DNA from: Coriobacteriia bacterium
GTDB taxonomy: Bacteria; Actinomycetota; Coriobacteriia; Coriobacteriales; QAMH01
DNA: 64,000 nt
Direction of reading: 5' to 3'
NCBI GenBank assembly: GCA_003149935.1
Contig: QAMH01000007.1
Location: 62,001 to 126,000, forward strand
The notes under the pieces are model-generated. The model ran no database searches, was not told the origin of the DNA, and saw nothing but the letters and a program-made list of their open reading frames with translations. Made by a program: the position numbers and the translations under genes. Positions within the stretch are counted from its first letter, which is position 1. Each line of letters opens with the position of its first letter. This document shows positions 15,208-23,255 of the stretch, one piece after another.

Positions 15208-17157
15208 ATGCCAGTTAAGCTGCTCATGGGAAACGAAGCCCTCGGGCTCGGCGCTATGCACGCGGGCGTCAACTTCGTGAGCGGGTATCCTGGCACGCCC
15301 TCGACCGAGGTGCTCGAGACCATTGCCAAGCACAACGATGGTTCCATTCATGTCGAGTGGTCTACCAACGAGAAGGCCGCTCTCGAAGCTGCCGCGGGTG
15401 CGGCCTATGCCGGCGCACGTGCCCTCGTCACGATGAAGCAGGTCGGCCTCAATGTCGCGAGCGATCCGCTCATGACGCTCTCGTACATCGGCGTCGAGGG
15501 TGGCCTCGTCATCGTCGTGGCCGATGATCCCGGCCCCATCTCGAGTCAGACCGAGCAGGACACGCGTAACTTCGCGCAATTCGCCAAGGTGCCGATCTTC
15601 GACCCGGCGAGCCCCGGCGAGGCATACGGCATGATCCAGGATGCCTTCGAGCTCTCCGAGCGCCATCATACGCCCGTCATCGTGCGCCCCACCACGCGCG
15701 TGAGCCACGCCTGCGGCACCGTCAAGACGCGTGGCGGCGTGGCCGATTGCGGGGCAGAGTTCGCAAACCCCACGCGTGATGACGACGATGCCGCTTGGGA
15801 GCGCCACGTCCCGAGCGGCTTTGTGAAGGACACGCAGCGTTGGGTCGTCTTCCCGCGCACGAGCTTTCTGAACCATGGCAAGGTCGAGAAGCGTGCGGCA
15901 GCTATTGCCGACGAACTCTCGTCCGGCTATCGCCCCAACCGTATCGAGATCTCCGGCATGTCACGTGAGGAGGCCGCGCGCACGTTCGAGGAGCGTGGCG
16001 AGTCGCGCTTCGCGCTTGGCATTGCCTGCGGTGGCATCTCGTATCATTACGTCATGGAAGCCCTCGAGATGTGCGGACTCGAGCTGCCTATCCTCAAAAT
16101 CGGAACGCCCTATCCCTTCCCCGCAAAGCTTGCGACCGAATTTCTCGAGACGGTTGACGAGGTCATCTGTGTCGAGGAGCTCGACCCTGTCATCGAGCGC
16201 GAGCTCAACTTCCTCTGCGGGTTCGAGTTCTTGCCCAGCACCATCCATGGCAAGCTCGATGGCTACTTTGGCTATGCGGGCGAGCAGAGCGTCGAGGCCA
16301 TCTGCGATGTGCTCGCGGAGTTTGTCGTCGGGGGTGCCAGTGGGGACGGGGGTTCTGTCACATCCATGGATGTGACAGAACCCCCGTCCCCACTGGCACC
16401 CCCCGATCTCCCTCCGCGACCTCCCGTGTTATGTGCGGGTTGCCCGCATCGCGCGAGCTTCTATGCCGTCAAACGCGCCGTGGGCAAACGCAAGGCCGTC
16501 TTCTGCGGTGACATCGGGTGCTACACGCTCGGCAATGCCGCACCGCTCGACATGGTCGACACCTGCCTGTGCATGGGCGGTGGCATCACCGTCGCGCAGG
16601 GCATCGAGACGGTTGACCCTGGCACGCTCGCGTTCGGTTTCGTGGGCGACTCGACCTTCTTTGCCAGCGGTATCACGGGTGTCGTCAATGCCGTCTACAA
16701 CCAACACGATATGATCGTGTGCATACTCGACAACTCGACGACGGCCATGACCGGCCAGCAGCCGCATCCGGGTACCGGTCGCACGATGATGGGCAACGAC
16801 GTGCCTGCGCTCAGCATTCCGCGCATTCTCGAAGCACTCGATGTCGAGTGCGCCATCGTCGATCCGCTTGACTTCGAGGCTGCCGTGCAGACGGTACGCG
16901 ATGCCATCGACAAGACGGGCGTGCGTGTCATCATCTTCAAGTCGCCCTGCATCTATCTCGAGCCGCCACGGCATCCAGCCGTTGAGCTTGACCTCGACGC
17001 CTGCATTGACTGTCGCGTCTGCATCAAGCAGCTTGGTTGCCCTGCTCTCGTGGTCGAGGATGGCCACGTGGCCGTGGATGCATCGCTATGCTACGGTTGC
17101 GAGCTTTGCTGCAAGATATGCCCCACCGATGCGTTGCGGGAAGGGGGGACGCGATGA
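15208..17157 (+). CDS. iorA: Indolepyruvate:ferredoxin oxidoreductase, alpha subunit
   Basis: This 649-residue TPP enzyme oxidatively decarboxylates aryl-pyruvates from aromatic amino acids to aryl-acetyl-CoA, reducing ferredoxin. It has the pyruvate-binding N-terminal domain (GYPGTPSTEV), the TPP domain (CAGCPHRASFY, GDIGCYTLG, GDSTFFASG) and two C-terminal [4Fe-4S] motifs (CIDCRVCIKQLGC and CYGCELCCKIC). ATG 15208 has GAGGAG 7 bp upstream and is preferred over ATG 15193. Between the two main domains (codons from 16330) lies a 74-bp perfect palindrome read in frame as a Gly/Ser/Pro-rich linker. The gene overlaps iorB by 4 bp. Confidence 0.96.
   Translation: MPVKLLMGNEALGLGAMHAGVNFVSGYPGTPSTEVLETIAKHNDGSIHVEWSTNEKAALEAAAGAAYAGARALVTMKQVGLNVASDPLMTLSYIGVEGGLVIVVADDPGPISSQTEQDTRNFAQFAKVPIFDPASPGEAYGMIQDAFELSERHHTPVIVRPTTRVSHACGTVKTRGGVADCGAEFANPTRDDDDAAWERHVPSGFVKDTQRWVVFPRTSFLNHGKVEKRAAAIADELSSGYRPNRIEISGMSREEAARTFEERGESRFALGIACGGISYHYVMEALEMCGLELPILKIGTPYPFPAKLATEFLETVDEVICVEELDPVIERELNFLCGFEFLPSTIHGKLDGYFGYAGEQSVEAICDVLAEFVVGGASGDGGSVTSMDVTEPPSPLAPPDLPPRPPVLCAGCPHRASFYAVKRAVGKRKAVFCGDIGCYTLGNAAPLDMVDTCLCMGGGITVAQGIETVDPGTLAFGFVGDSTFFASGITGVVNAVYNQHDMIVCILDNSTTAMTGQQPHPGTGRTMMGNDVPALSIPRILEALDVECAIVDPLDFEAAVQTVRDAIDKTGVRVIIFKSPCIYLEPPRHPAVELDLDACIDCRVCIKQLGCPALVVEDGHVAVDASLCYGCELCCKICPTDALREGGTR
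16330..16403. repeat. 74-bp perfect palindrome inside iorA
   Basis: The sequence is self-complementary over 37 bp on each side of 16366/16367, with no loop spacer (centre CATCCATGGATG; outer ends GGGGGTGCCAG and CTGGCACCCCC). It is translated in frame without a stop, within the interdomain linker of IorA. The style resembles the dispersed intergenic palindromes of this window, so it looks like an element inserted in a coding region. Confidence 0.9.
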
Positions 17158-17744
17158 GTAGACGCTCCGGACTCAACTGCGTCATCTGCGGCGTGGGCGG
17201 ACAGGGCAACGTGCTTGCCTCGCGTCTCATCGCGCAGGTGCTGCTTGCTCGTGACGAGCACGTGAAGACCGCAGAGACCATCGGCATGGCGCAACGTGGC
17301 GGCTCTGTGGCAAGTCACGTGCGTGGTGGTCGTCCGCAATCCCCGCTCGTACCCAAGGGCTGCGGCGACTGCCTCATCGCCTTCGAGCCTGGCGAGGCCG
17401 TGCGTTGCATCGACTATCTTGCGCCCGACGGTACCATCGTCGTGAACACGCAGGCAACCCAACCTCCGGTCGCGGCCCTGCAAGGCATCGACTACGACGG
17501 GTCCGAGGCGCTCGCATACCTACGCGCGCTGTCCGATGTCACGCTCATCGAAGTCGATGGAGCCTCCATCTGCGAGCAGGTCGGATCGTCAAAGGTGCTC
17601 AACATCGCGCTACTCGCCGCGGCTGTCAAAAGCGGTGCGCTCGGCATCACGCGTGATGAGCTCGAGGATGCCATACGCGCTCGCGTGAAGCCACGCTTTC
17701 ACGACATGAACCTGCGGGCCGTCGCCCTCGTCTTTGGGGATTGA
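17154..17744 (+). CDS. iorB: Indolepyruvate:ferredoxin oxidoreductase, beta subunit
   Basis: The 196-residue subunit completes the IorAB heterodimer; it is the POR gamma-type domain with the nucleotide-like motif GVGGQGNVLASRL and AQRGGSVASHVR. The start ATG overlaps the iorA stop (ATGA), so translation is coupled. The pair supplies reduced ferredoxin and acyl-CoA from aromatic 2-oxo acids. The convergent neighbour ackA could supply ATP at the end of such a fermentation; that link is inference. Confidence 0.95.
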   Translation: MSRRSGLNCVICGVGGQGNVLASRLIAQVLLARDEHVKTAETIGMAQRGGSVASHVRGGRPQSPLVPKGCGDCLIAFEPGEAVRCIDYLAPDGTIVVNTQATQPPVAALQGIDYDGSEALAYLRALSDVTLIEVDGASICEQVGSSKVLNIALLAAAVKSGALGITRDELEDAIRARVKPRFHDMNLRAVALVFGD

Positions 17745-17754
17745 GTGGCCCCCT

Positions 17755-17849
17755 CTGTCATTTCGAGCGGATGAGACACATTGGACAGGTACATCTGTCT
17801 CATTGCTTCACAATGAGACAGATGTACCTGTCCAATGTGTCTCATCCGC
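17755..17849. repeat. Perfect 39-bp inverted repeat between iorB and ackA
   Basis: Arms 17767-17805 and 17811-17849 are perfect reverse complements around the 5-nt loop CTTCA. The left flank CTGTCATTTCGAGCG (from 17755) is identical to bases 19177-19191, where a different repeat begins, so two elements appear to be joined. The structure separates two converging genes and ends 2 bp before the ackA stop codon. It may block readthrough in both directions, but there is no T-run. Confidence 0.9.
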
Positions 17850-17851
17850 CA

Positions 17852-19072
17852 TCACTTCTTGTTGAGCTTCTTCACGAGACTGCTCGTCTCGCGGGCGATG
17901 CGCACCTCTTCGTCGGTGGTCACGACGCAGATCTTGATGGGGCTGTCATCAATCGAGATGATGCGATTGACGCCTATCTGGCCCGTCACGTGATTGCGGT
18001 CCTTATCGAGAATCATGCCCATGTGCGCCAGCCCGTCGAAAATGCGCTCGCGCAGCTCGGCCGAGTTCTCGCCAATGCCTGCGGTCATAACAACAGCGTC
18101 TGTTCGCGTCATCGCAGCGTAGAAGCCGCCAATGGCCTTCTGCACCCGGTACACGTACATGTCGATTGCGAGCTCTGCCTGCTCGTTGCCATCCTGCGCC
18201 GCCTCCAGCACGTCGCGCATGTCGCTAGACAGGCCCGACACGCCCAGGATGCCGCTTTCGCGGTTGAGGATGGCATCCATCTCGTCAAAGCTGATGCCCT
18301 CGCGGCGCATGATGTAGGTGATGATGGCCGGGTCGATGGAGCCAGTGCGCGTGCCCATCATGAGGCCTTCGAGCGGCGTGAAACCCATGGTGGTGTCGAT
18401 GGACTTGCCATGGTTCACGGCCGTGATGGAGCCGCCATTTCCCAGGTGGCAGGTGATGAGGCCGAGGTCCTTGAGCGGACGTCCAAGAAGGGCGGCAGCC
18501 TGCTTCGCCGCATAGCGATGGCTCGTGCCGTGGGCGCCGTAGCGACGGATGCGATAATCCTCGTAGTAGCGCATAGGCAATGGATACATGTAGGCCTTCG
18601 GAGGCATCGTGGTGTGAAATGCGGTGTCGAACACGGCGACCTCCGGCGTGTCCGGCATCATCTTGCGCATCATGTCGATGCAAGCGTCTGCTGGCGGATT
18701 ATGGAGCGGTGCCAACTCCTCACATGCCTCGAGCTTCGCCCGAGCGTCATCATCGATGAGCGTTGCCTTGCTGAAGTACTCGCCACCCGCGACGACGCGA
18801 TTTCCGATTGCATCGATCTGGTCGAGGCTGTTGATGGGGCTTTTGGGGTCCTGCACCAATATGTCTAGTAGCTCTTTGAGGCATTCCGGTACCGTAAGGC
18901 CTGCCACGTCGTAGGAGGTCTTGGCAAAGTTGGGTGCGAACGAGACGTTCATGAACGCTTCGGGCGAGCCGACCTTTTCCGCAAGGCACCTCATGAGCGA
19001 CAACTTGTTATTTGTGTCGATGAGCTGGCTTTTCAAACTAGAACTTCCGGCGTTTACGACCAGTACGAGCAT
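17852..19072 (-). CDS. ackA: Acetate kinase
   Basis: The 406-residue enzyme interconverts acetyl phosphate plus ADP with acetate plus ATP. Family motifs NAGSSSLK (N-terminus), GHRVVAGGE-like NRVVAGGEYF, FDTAFH, GTSHRY, HLGNGGS and the C-terminal TGGIGEN-like AGIGENS are present, and the length is normal. AAGGAGG precedes the start. There is no phosphotransacetylase gene alongside, so pta must lie elsewhere. The enzyme supports an acetate-producing fermentation fed by CoA-thioesters. Confidence 0.97.
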   Translation of the reverse strand: MLVLVVNAGSSSLKSQLIDTNNKLSLMRCLAEKVGSPEAFMNVSFAPNFAKTSYDVAGLTVPECLKELLDILVQDPKSPINSLDQIDAIGNRVVAGGEYFSKATLIDDDARAKLEACEELAPLHNPPADACIDMMRKMMPDTPEVAVFDTAFHTTMPPKAYMYPLPMRYYEDYRIRRYGAHGTSHRYAAKQAAALLGRPLKDLGLITCHLGNGGSITAVNHGKSIDTTMGFTPLEGLMMGTRTGSIDPAIITYIMRREGISFDEMDAILNRESGILGVSGLSSDMRDVLEAAQDGNEQAELAIDMYVYRVQKAIGGFYAAMTRTDAVVMTAGIGENSAELRERIFDGLAHMGMILDKDRNHVTGQIGVNRIISIDDSPIKICVVTTDEEVRIARETSSLVKKLNKK

Positions 19073-19143
19073 TGTGTCCTCCTTGAGAGGCAGGCGTTCA
19101 TTGCAGCATAATCACTGTAGTGTAGCGGAATTTGACCAGGATA

Positions 19144-19241
19144 TGAGACAGCGTGCCAGGCACCCTGTTTCCCCACCTGTCATTTCGAGCGAAGCGAACG
19201 AAGTGAGCGGAGTCGAGAAATCTCTGACGGTCGGGATGACA
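19144..19241. repeat. Composite of two repeat pieces upstream of ackA
   Basis: Bases 19144-19163 (TGAGACAGCGTGCCAGGCAC) equal one arm of the palindromic elements at 10973 and 12945, in inverse orientation and without the partner arm. Bases 19178-19241 are another element, bounded by TGTCAT and ATGACA with internal GAGCGAAGCGAACG / GTGAGCGGAGTCGAG. The latter resembles intergenic repeats widespread in related genomes. I see no gene between 19073 and 19293. Confidence 0.65.
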
Positions 19242-19252
19242 ACGGAGCGTAC

Positions 19253-19283
19253 GGCGCCTCCGGATTACCGGGGGCGCCTTTTT
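19253..19283 (+). terminator. Hairpin with T-run in the ackA / radical SAM gap
   Basis: The stem GGCGCCTCCGG/CCGGGGGCGCC (one wobble) is followed by TTTTT on the plus strand. No plus-strand gene precedes it, so it may belong to the repeat cluster or act weakly on the minus-strand gene. Confidence 0.4.
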
Positions 19284-19293
19284 CACGTCTGGT

Positions 19294-20343
19294 TTAGTGA
19301 GTGTGCGCCTCGATGTATTCGGGTGTGAGCTCGACGAGCGTGCCGTCGCCCTTGCACAGATGCGTGAAGCCAGCTTCGTAGAGCATGGTCCTGCAGTCCG
19401 TGAGGTCCATGCCACGATTTGCGCTCGTATCGGCGGCCGTGTCGCGGGGGTTGACGCCCGTTTCGGCGGTTATGAGGTTTGATCCGGCTGCGTAGCAGAT
19501 GGGTGCCGGCTCGTGATGTCCAATCCACGGAAGCGGACTCACATCCACATGGGCCAGGCACTGGACGGCGCAGATGAGCGAAAGTTCGTAACTCGTGATC
19601 TCGCCCGTTCCCTCGAAGGGTGTGCCGGGAACGTTGATTCGCTTCATGACGCCCGTCTGGATGGGACTCGTGGATTTCATGAGCTCGATTTGGTCGGCAA
19701 GCACCTCGGGCGAGTGCTCCGGGCCGATGGGCTCAACAGCGTTGAGGACCTCGAGACCAGCGTCGATTGCGTTATGGATGGTTGCCATCCTCGCTTCGGG
19801 GCTGAGTTTCGTGACCTCTCCCTCGCCAAGGCGGCTGATGTGGTAGACACCCGAAATGCCGGCCTCCTTCATGCGCTCGAAGTCCGCACGCGACGTGTCG
19901 CCGACGTTGCTGTAGATGTTGGTGCAGGCGGGCGCGGTCTCGCGCACGAGCTTGATGACGCGCAGGTAATCCTCGATGTCGTAATCGGCCATCGCCATGA
20001 TCCACAGGCCGTAGAGGTCCCCGTCTTGGGTGAAGCTTTTGGTGGCGGCGACAATTTCCTCGTCGCTCATCGTGAAGGCTTGCATTTGCGTGTAGTCTTC
20101 GGCAAAGGAGCAAAAGCTGCAGTTTGCGGGGCAAGGGTGGCACGAGTAGCCAATCTGCGCAAAGAGAACGGCGGCGTTGTTGGTGCGTTGGCGCATGATG
20201 CCGTCTGCGGCTCCGCGTACTGCGCATGCCTCGGCAGAATAAGGTGACAAGGCGAGAAGTTTGGCACATTCGTCCTGGGTGGGGGCGATGCCCTCCCACG
20301 CGCGATTGATGATATCGAGAACGGCAGCGGCTGGCTTATTCAT
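19294..20343 (-). CDS. Radical SAM protein of the biotin-synthase-like group
   Basis: The 349-residue protein has the radical SAM cluster motif CPANCSFC (Cx3Cx2C), preceded by another Cys (CHPCPANC), and an overall BioB/HydE/PylB-like layout with a BATS-type C-terminal half. It should cleave S-adenosylmethionine to start radical chemistry. No biotin, hydrogenase-maturation or pyrrolysine gene is nearby, and the spacing of the other conserved BioB residues is not clear to me, so I do not assign a substrate. It is transcribed alone, divergently from the GNAT gene. Confidence 0.8.
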   Translation of the reverse strand: MNKPAAAVLDIINRAWEGIAPTQDECAKLLALSPYSAEACAVRGAADGIMRQRTNNAAVLFAQIGYSCHPCPANCSFCSFAEDYTQMQAFTMSDEEIVAATKSFTQDGDLYGLWIMAMADYDIEDYLRVIKLVRETAPACTNIYSNVGDTSRADFERMKEAGISGVYHISRLGEGEVTKLSPEARMATIHNAIDAGLEVLNAVEPIGPEHSPEVLADQIELMKSTSPIQTGVMKRINVPGTPFEGTGEITSYELSLICAVQCLAHVDVSPLPWIGHHEPAPICYAAGSNLITAETGVNPRDTAADTSANRGMDLTDCRTMLYEAGFTHLCKGDGTLVELTPEYIEAHTH

Positions 20344-20480
20344 TGATGCGCTCCTGTATTAGATAGATAACAATAATAGGAGTGTATCATATACGGGACA
20401 AGAAAGTGGCGCACGAACTGTTCTTGGTCGTATCCTAGATGCAGTGCAGGCTTGTTTCCCGAAATGATGGGGAGAAGATG

Positions 20481-21014
20481 ATGGGATTTCTTCTGACACG
20501 CAAGGCATCGATGGCGGACATGGATGCTGTCATGGACTTCTACTACAACATGATCGAGGAAATGCGCGGGACGGATTTCGATATCCTCTGGCAGCATGAC
20601 AAGCACCCGAGCGATGCGCTCTTGCGCGGGTCCGTGGAGCAAGGGCAGATGTTCATCGGCATCACCGATGATGGCAACATTGCCACCGCGCTCATCATCA
20701 ACCATGACAGGGCTCCTGGTTATGAGTGTGTTCCCTGGGAGGTAAATGTGCCGCTTGAAGAGCTGGGCATCGTGCATTCGGTTGCAACGCGCCCCGCGTA
20801 TCACGGGCATGGATATGCGTCGCTACTCATGGAGTTTGCCATCGACGTGTCGCGTGAGGAGGGGCTGCGCGCCCTGCAGCTTGATACCTTCGTTGATAAC
20901 GTACGCTCCCACGGGCTCTATGACAAGCTCGGCTTTATCAACCACGGTGCATGGCCGGTCTACTATGACGATCTGGGAACCGTCGACCTCGACATGTTCG
21001 AGTACGTACTGTGA
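20481..21014 (+). CDS. GNAT-family N-acetyltransferase
   Basis: The 177-residue protein has the acetyl-CoA-binding core of GNAT enzymes: the beta4 strand LGIVHSVATRPAYHGHGYAS (V-x-x-x-x-G-x-G type) followed by the LLMEFAIDVSREEGL helix and the D-N-x-x-x-x-x-L-Y-x-K-L-G-F end motif. ATG 20481 is favoured because GGGGAG lies 6 bp before it; ATG 20478 is only 3 bp away. The substrate is unknown, and the neighbours give no clue. Confidence 0.88.
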   Translation: MGFLLTRKASMADMDAVMDFYYNMIEEMRGTDFDILWQHDKHPSDALLRGSVEQGQMFIGITDDGNIATALIINHDRAPGYECVPWEVNVPLEELGIVHSVATRPAYHGHGYASLLMEFAIDVSREEGLRALQLDTFVDNVRSHGLYDKLGFINHGAWPVYYDDLGTVDLDMFEYVL

Positions 21015-21087
21015 CGCGACATTGCTTTGTCTCATCCTGGCGCCTTCGGGTTTCCAGGGACGTCATTCGTTCATCTATACTGGCGGC

Positions 21088-21417
21088 ATGAAGACTAGTG
21101 GCATGAAAAAGACTGACAAAGACAGACGAACGCTCGAGGCCATCGGGCGCATCTACTGCCGGGGCAATCATGCCGATGTGAAACGGGATGCGGGTGGGAT
21201 GTGTCCTGAGTGTCGCGAGGCAATCGAGCAGACGCTCGCCCGGGCTTCCTCGTGTCCTCATGGACATGAGGGCAATTGCCAAGACTGCGAGACGCATTGC
21301 CAACGCGGTGAGGCGCAGGCTCGCATCAAGGCCATCATGAAGTACGCGGCTCCTCGCATGGCGCTTCGCCATCCCATCATGACGATCGAGTATCTGCGCA
21401 AGAAGTCGCGCAGTTAG
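21088..21417 (+). CDS. YgbA-like 'nitrous oxide-stimulated promoter' family protein
   Basis: This 109-residue Cys-rich small protein carries the family's arrangement CR..H (IYCRGNHAD), CPEC, SCPHGHEGNCQDCETHC, and ends with the MALRHPIMTIEYL motif. The name comes from upregulation under nitrosative stress; the E. coli homologue YgbA belongs to the NsrR regulon. The clustered cysteines suggest metal binding. ATG 21088 was chosen, but ATG 21103 is also possible, since neither has a strong ribosome-binding site. Confidence 0.82.
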   Translation: MKTSGMKKTDKDRRTLEAIGRIYCRGNHADVKRDAGGMCPECREAIEQTLARASSCPHGHEGNCQDCETHCQRGEAQARIKAIMKYAAPRMALRHPIMTIEYLRKKSRS

Positions 21418-21652
21418 CCTCGTGGATGCAGAACGGGGAACAGGGCTCTCCGTTGCCTGCACGCGCTTGAGTTGGTGTGAGGGCCCTGCTACGATATCCC
21501 TGCTGCCTAGCTCGGTGGCGGTGGCGCGCCAAGATGCCGGGCTCTGACCAAAGGAGAATCGAACCTTGCGTTTCTAGTTGATGACCCATTACGTTTCGTG
21601 GCTCGTCGCCTTTGGAGGCGATCGTGCCGCGCTGTCATCAAGCGAGGTTCCC

Positions 21653-23146
21653 ATGCAGATAACCCTGAACAACGTCTCCTATTCGTATCCCGGATCGACC
21701 CAGACCGTCCTCGACGGCGTGTGCACCGTTTTCCCGGTGGGGTGGACGGGCATCATCGGCAACAACGGTTGTGGCAAGAGCACGCTCGCGCGCATTGCAA
21801 CGAGCATGCTAGCACCTGATAGCGGCACGGTGTCTCCGCGTGGCCTGGTCGTTGCATATTGCAAGCAGGATGCGACCATTCCTCCCGATCGGCTCGAGGA
21901 CTTCGCATGCTCGTGGGAACAGGCGGCTGTGCGCCTGCGTGCCGATTTGGGCATCGACGATGACTGGCCCTGGCGCTACGACACGCTTTCGAGCGGCCAG
22001 CAAAAGCGTTTGCAGGTCGCCGTGGCGCTTTGGGAAGAGCCCGACGTGCTTGTCATGGACGAGCCGACCAACCATGTGGATGCCTTGACGCGCCACGCCG
22101 TCCTCAAGGCGCTTGCAGACTACCGGGGTGTCGGACTGCTCATTTCCCACGATCGCGAGCTTCTTGACGCTCTCGTGGGACAGTGTCTGTGCTTCGAGGG
22201 CGCACGTGTCGTGATGCGACCGGGCGGCTATACGCAGGCAAGGGAGCAGACCGCATGCGATACGAAGAGCGCGCAGCGGCAGCGGCGGGACGCCAAGCGC
22301 GAGGCGGCGCGCATCCAGGCCGAAGCCGCGCGGCGCCGCAACGAGGCGAGCAAGCCGGCCACGAAGCGAAGCGCGCGTCACCTTGACGCGAAAGACCATG
22401 ATGGCAAGGGGCGCATCAAGCTGGCGGTCTACACCAGCAAAGACGGCGTTGCCGGCAAGCTCTCCTCGCGCATGGATGCACGTCTGGAGAAGGTGCGGCA
22501 AACGCTTGAAGACGTGCATGTGGACAAGCAGTACGCGGGCGATATATGGATGGATGCTGAGGCAAACCCACGCAAGGTGCTCGTGCGCATGGAGGCAGGC
22601 GAGCTGATACAGGGGGAGCACCATCTGCGCATACCGGATCTTGCGGTCGGCAACATCGAGCACATCGGCATCGCGGGAGTCAATGGCAGCGGCAAGACCA
22701 CGCTGCTCACGGCGCTCATGCGAATGGTGCCGGACGATCTGAGCACGCTATTCATTCCGCAGGAAATCGAGAGCGAACAGGCGGCTGATGTCATGGCGGG
22801 GCTGCGCGACGCATCGCCCAGTGAGCGCGGACGCATTCTTTCCATCGTCGCGCAACTCAACTCCGATCCCGACCGCATTCTGGATGGCGACGAGCTTAGC
22901 CCTGGCGAGTTGCGCAAACTCATGCTCGCGCAGGGCATTTTGCGTCGCCCCGCGCTGATCGCAATGGACGAGCCAACCAACCATCTGGATATCGGCTCAA
23001 TCGAGGCCCTGGAGCGCGTGCTCGTTGCCTATTCGGGAGCGCTTGTGCTCGTGAGCCATGACGAGCGCCTGCTCGAAAGGACGACGGGCATTCGCTGGCG
23101 TTTGGAGAAGGGCGATGGGAACTTTTTTGTGCTGCGCACGACGTAA
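21653..23146 (+). CDS. ABC-F family ATPase (ribosome-associated)
   Basis: The 497-residue protein consists of two ABC ATPase domains and no membrane segment, as in ABC-F proteins that act on the ribosome, some of which protect against antibiotics. Domain 1 has GNNGCGKST, LSSGQQKRLQ and MDEPTNHVD; domain 2 has GVNGSGKTT, LSPGELRKLM and MDEPTNHLD. A long Arg/Lys/Ala-rich linker lies between them (~200-255). ATG 21653 starts at the family's usual N-terminus with a GAGG 5 bp upstream. An upstream frame beginning TTG 21578 adds 25 unrelated residues. The 5' region may be regulatory (see the mini-ORF finding). Confidence 0.9.
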   Translation: MQITLNNVSYSYPGSTQTVLDGVCTVFPVGWTGIIGNNGCGKSTLARIATSMLAPDSGTVSPRGLVVAYCKQDATIPPDRLEDFACSWEQAAVRLRADLGIDDDWPWRYDTLSSGQQKRLQVAVALWEEPDVLVMDEPTNHVDALTRHAVLKALADYRGVGLLISHDRELLDALVGQCLCFEGARVVMRPGGYTQAREQTACDTKSAQRQRRDAKREAARIQAEAARRRNEASKPATKRSARHLDAKDHDGKGRIKLAVYTSKDGVAGKLSSRMDARLEKVRQTLEDVHVDKQYAGDIWMDAEANPRKVLVRMEAGELIQGEHHLRIPDLAVGNIEHIGIAGVNGSGKTTLLTALMRMVPDDLSTLFIPQEIESEQAADVMAGLRDASPSERGRILSIVAQLNSDPDRILDGDELSPGELRKLMLAQGILRRPALIAMDEPTNHLDIGSIEALERVLVAYSGALVLVSHDERLLERTTGIRWRLEKGDGNFFVLRTT

Positions 23147-23200
23147 GGTTTGATCTTACGCGTCGTAGACGGAGAGGTGCGCGAGGCGAATCTAAAAGGA

Positions 23201-23222
23201 AAGGAGCCCCAAGAGGCTCCTT
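23201..23222 (-). terminator. Hairpin between ABC-F and aldo/keto reductase genes
   Basis: The stem AAGGAGCC/GGCTCCTT is followed on the minus strand by TCCTTTTAG, so it suits the aldo/keto reductase transcript and may work for both convergent genes. Confidence 0.6.
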
Positions 23223-23255
23223 CATGACGATTCCGCCATATGCTCACGTATGCAC

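Noticed and set aside
17741..18868. Long open frame (375 codons) on the plus strand opposite ackA
   Set aside because: It is antisense to a clear acetate kinase, has His/Val/Ala-rich composition typical of shadow frames in GC-rich DNA, and no ribosome-binding site.
10973..19241. CRISPR-like array from the recurrent palindromes
   Set aside because: The repeats are few, dispersed over kilobases and not regularly spaced with unique spacers, and no cas gene is present.
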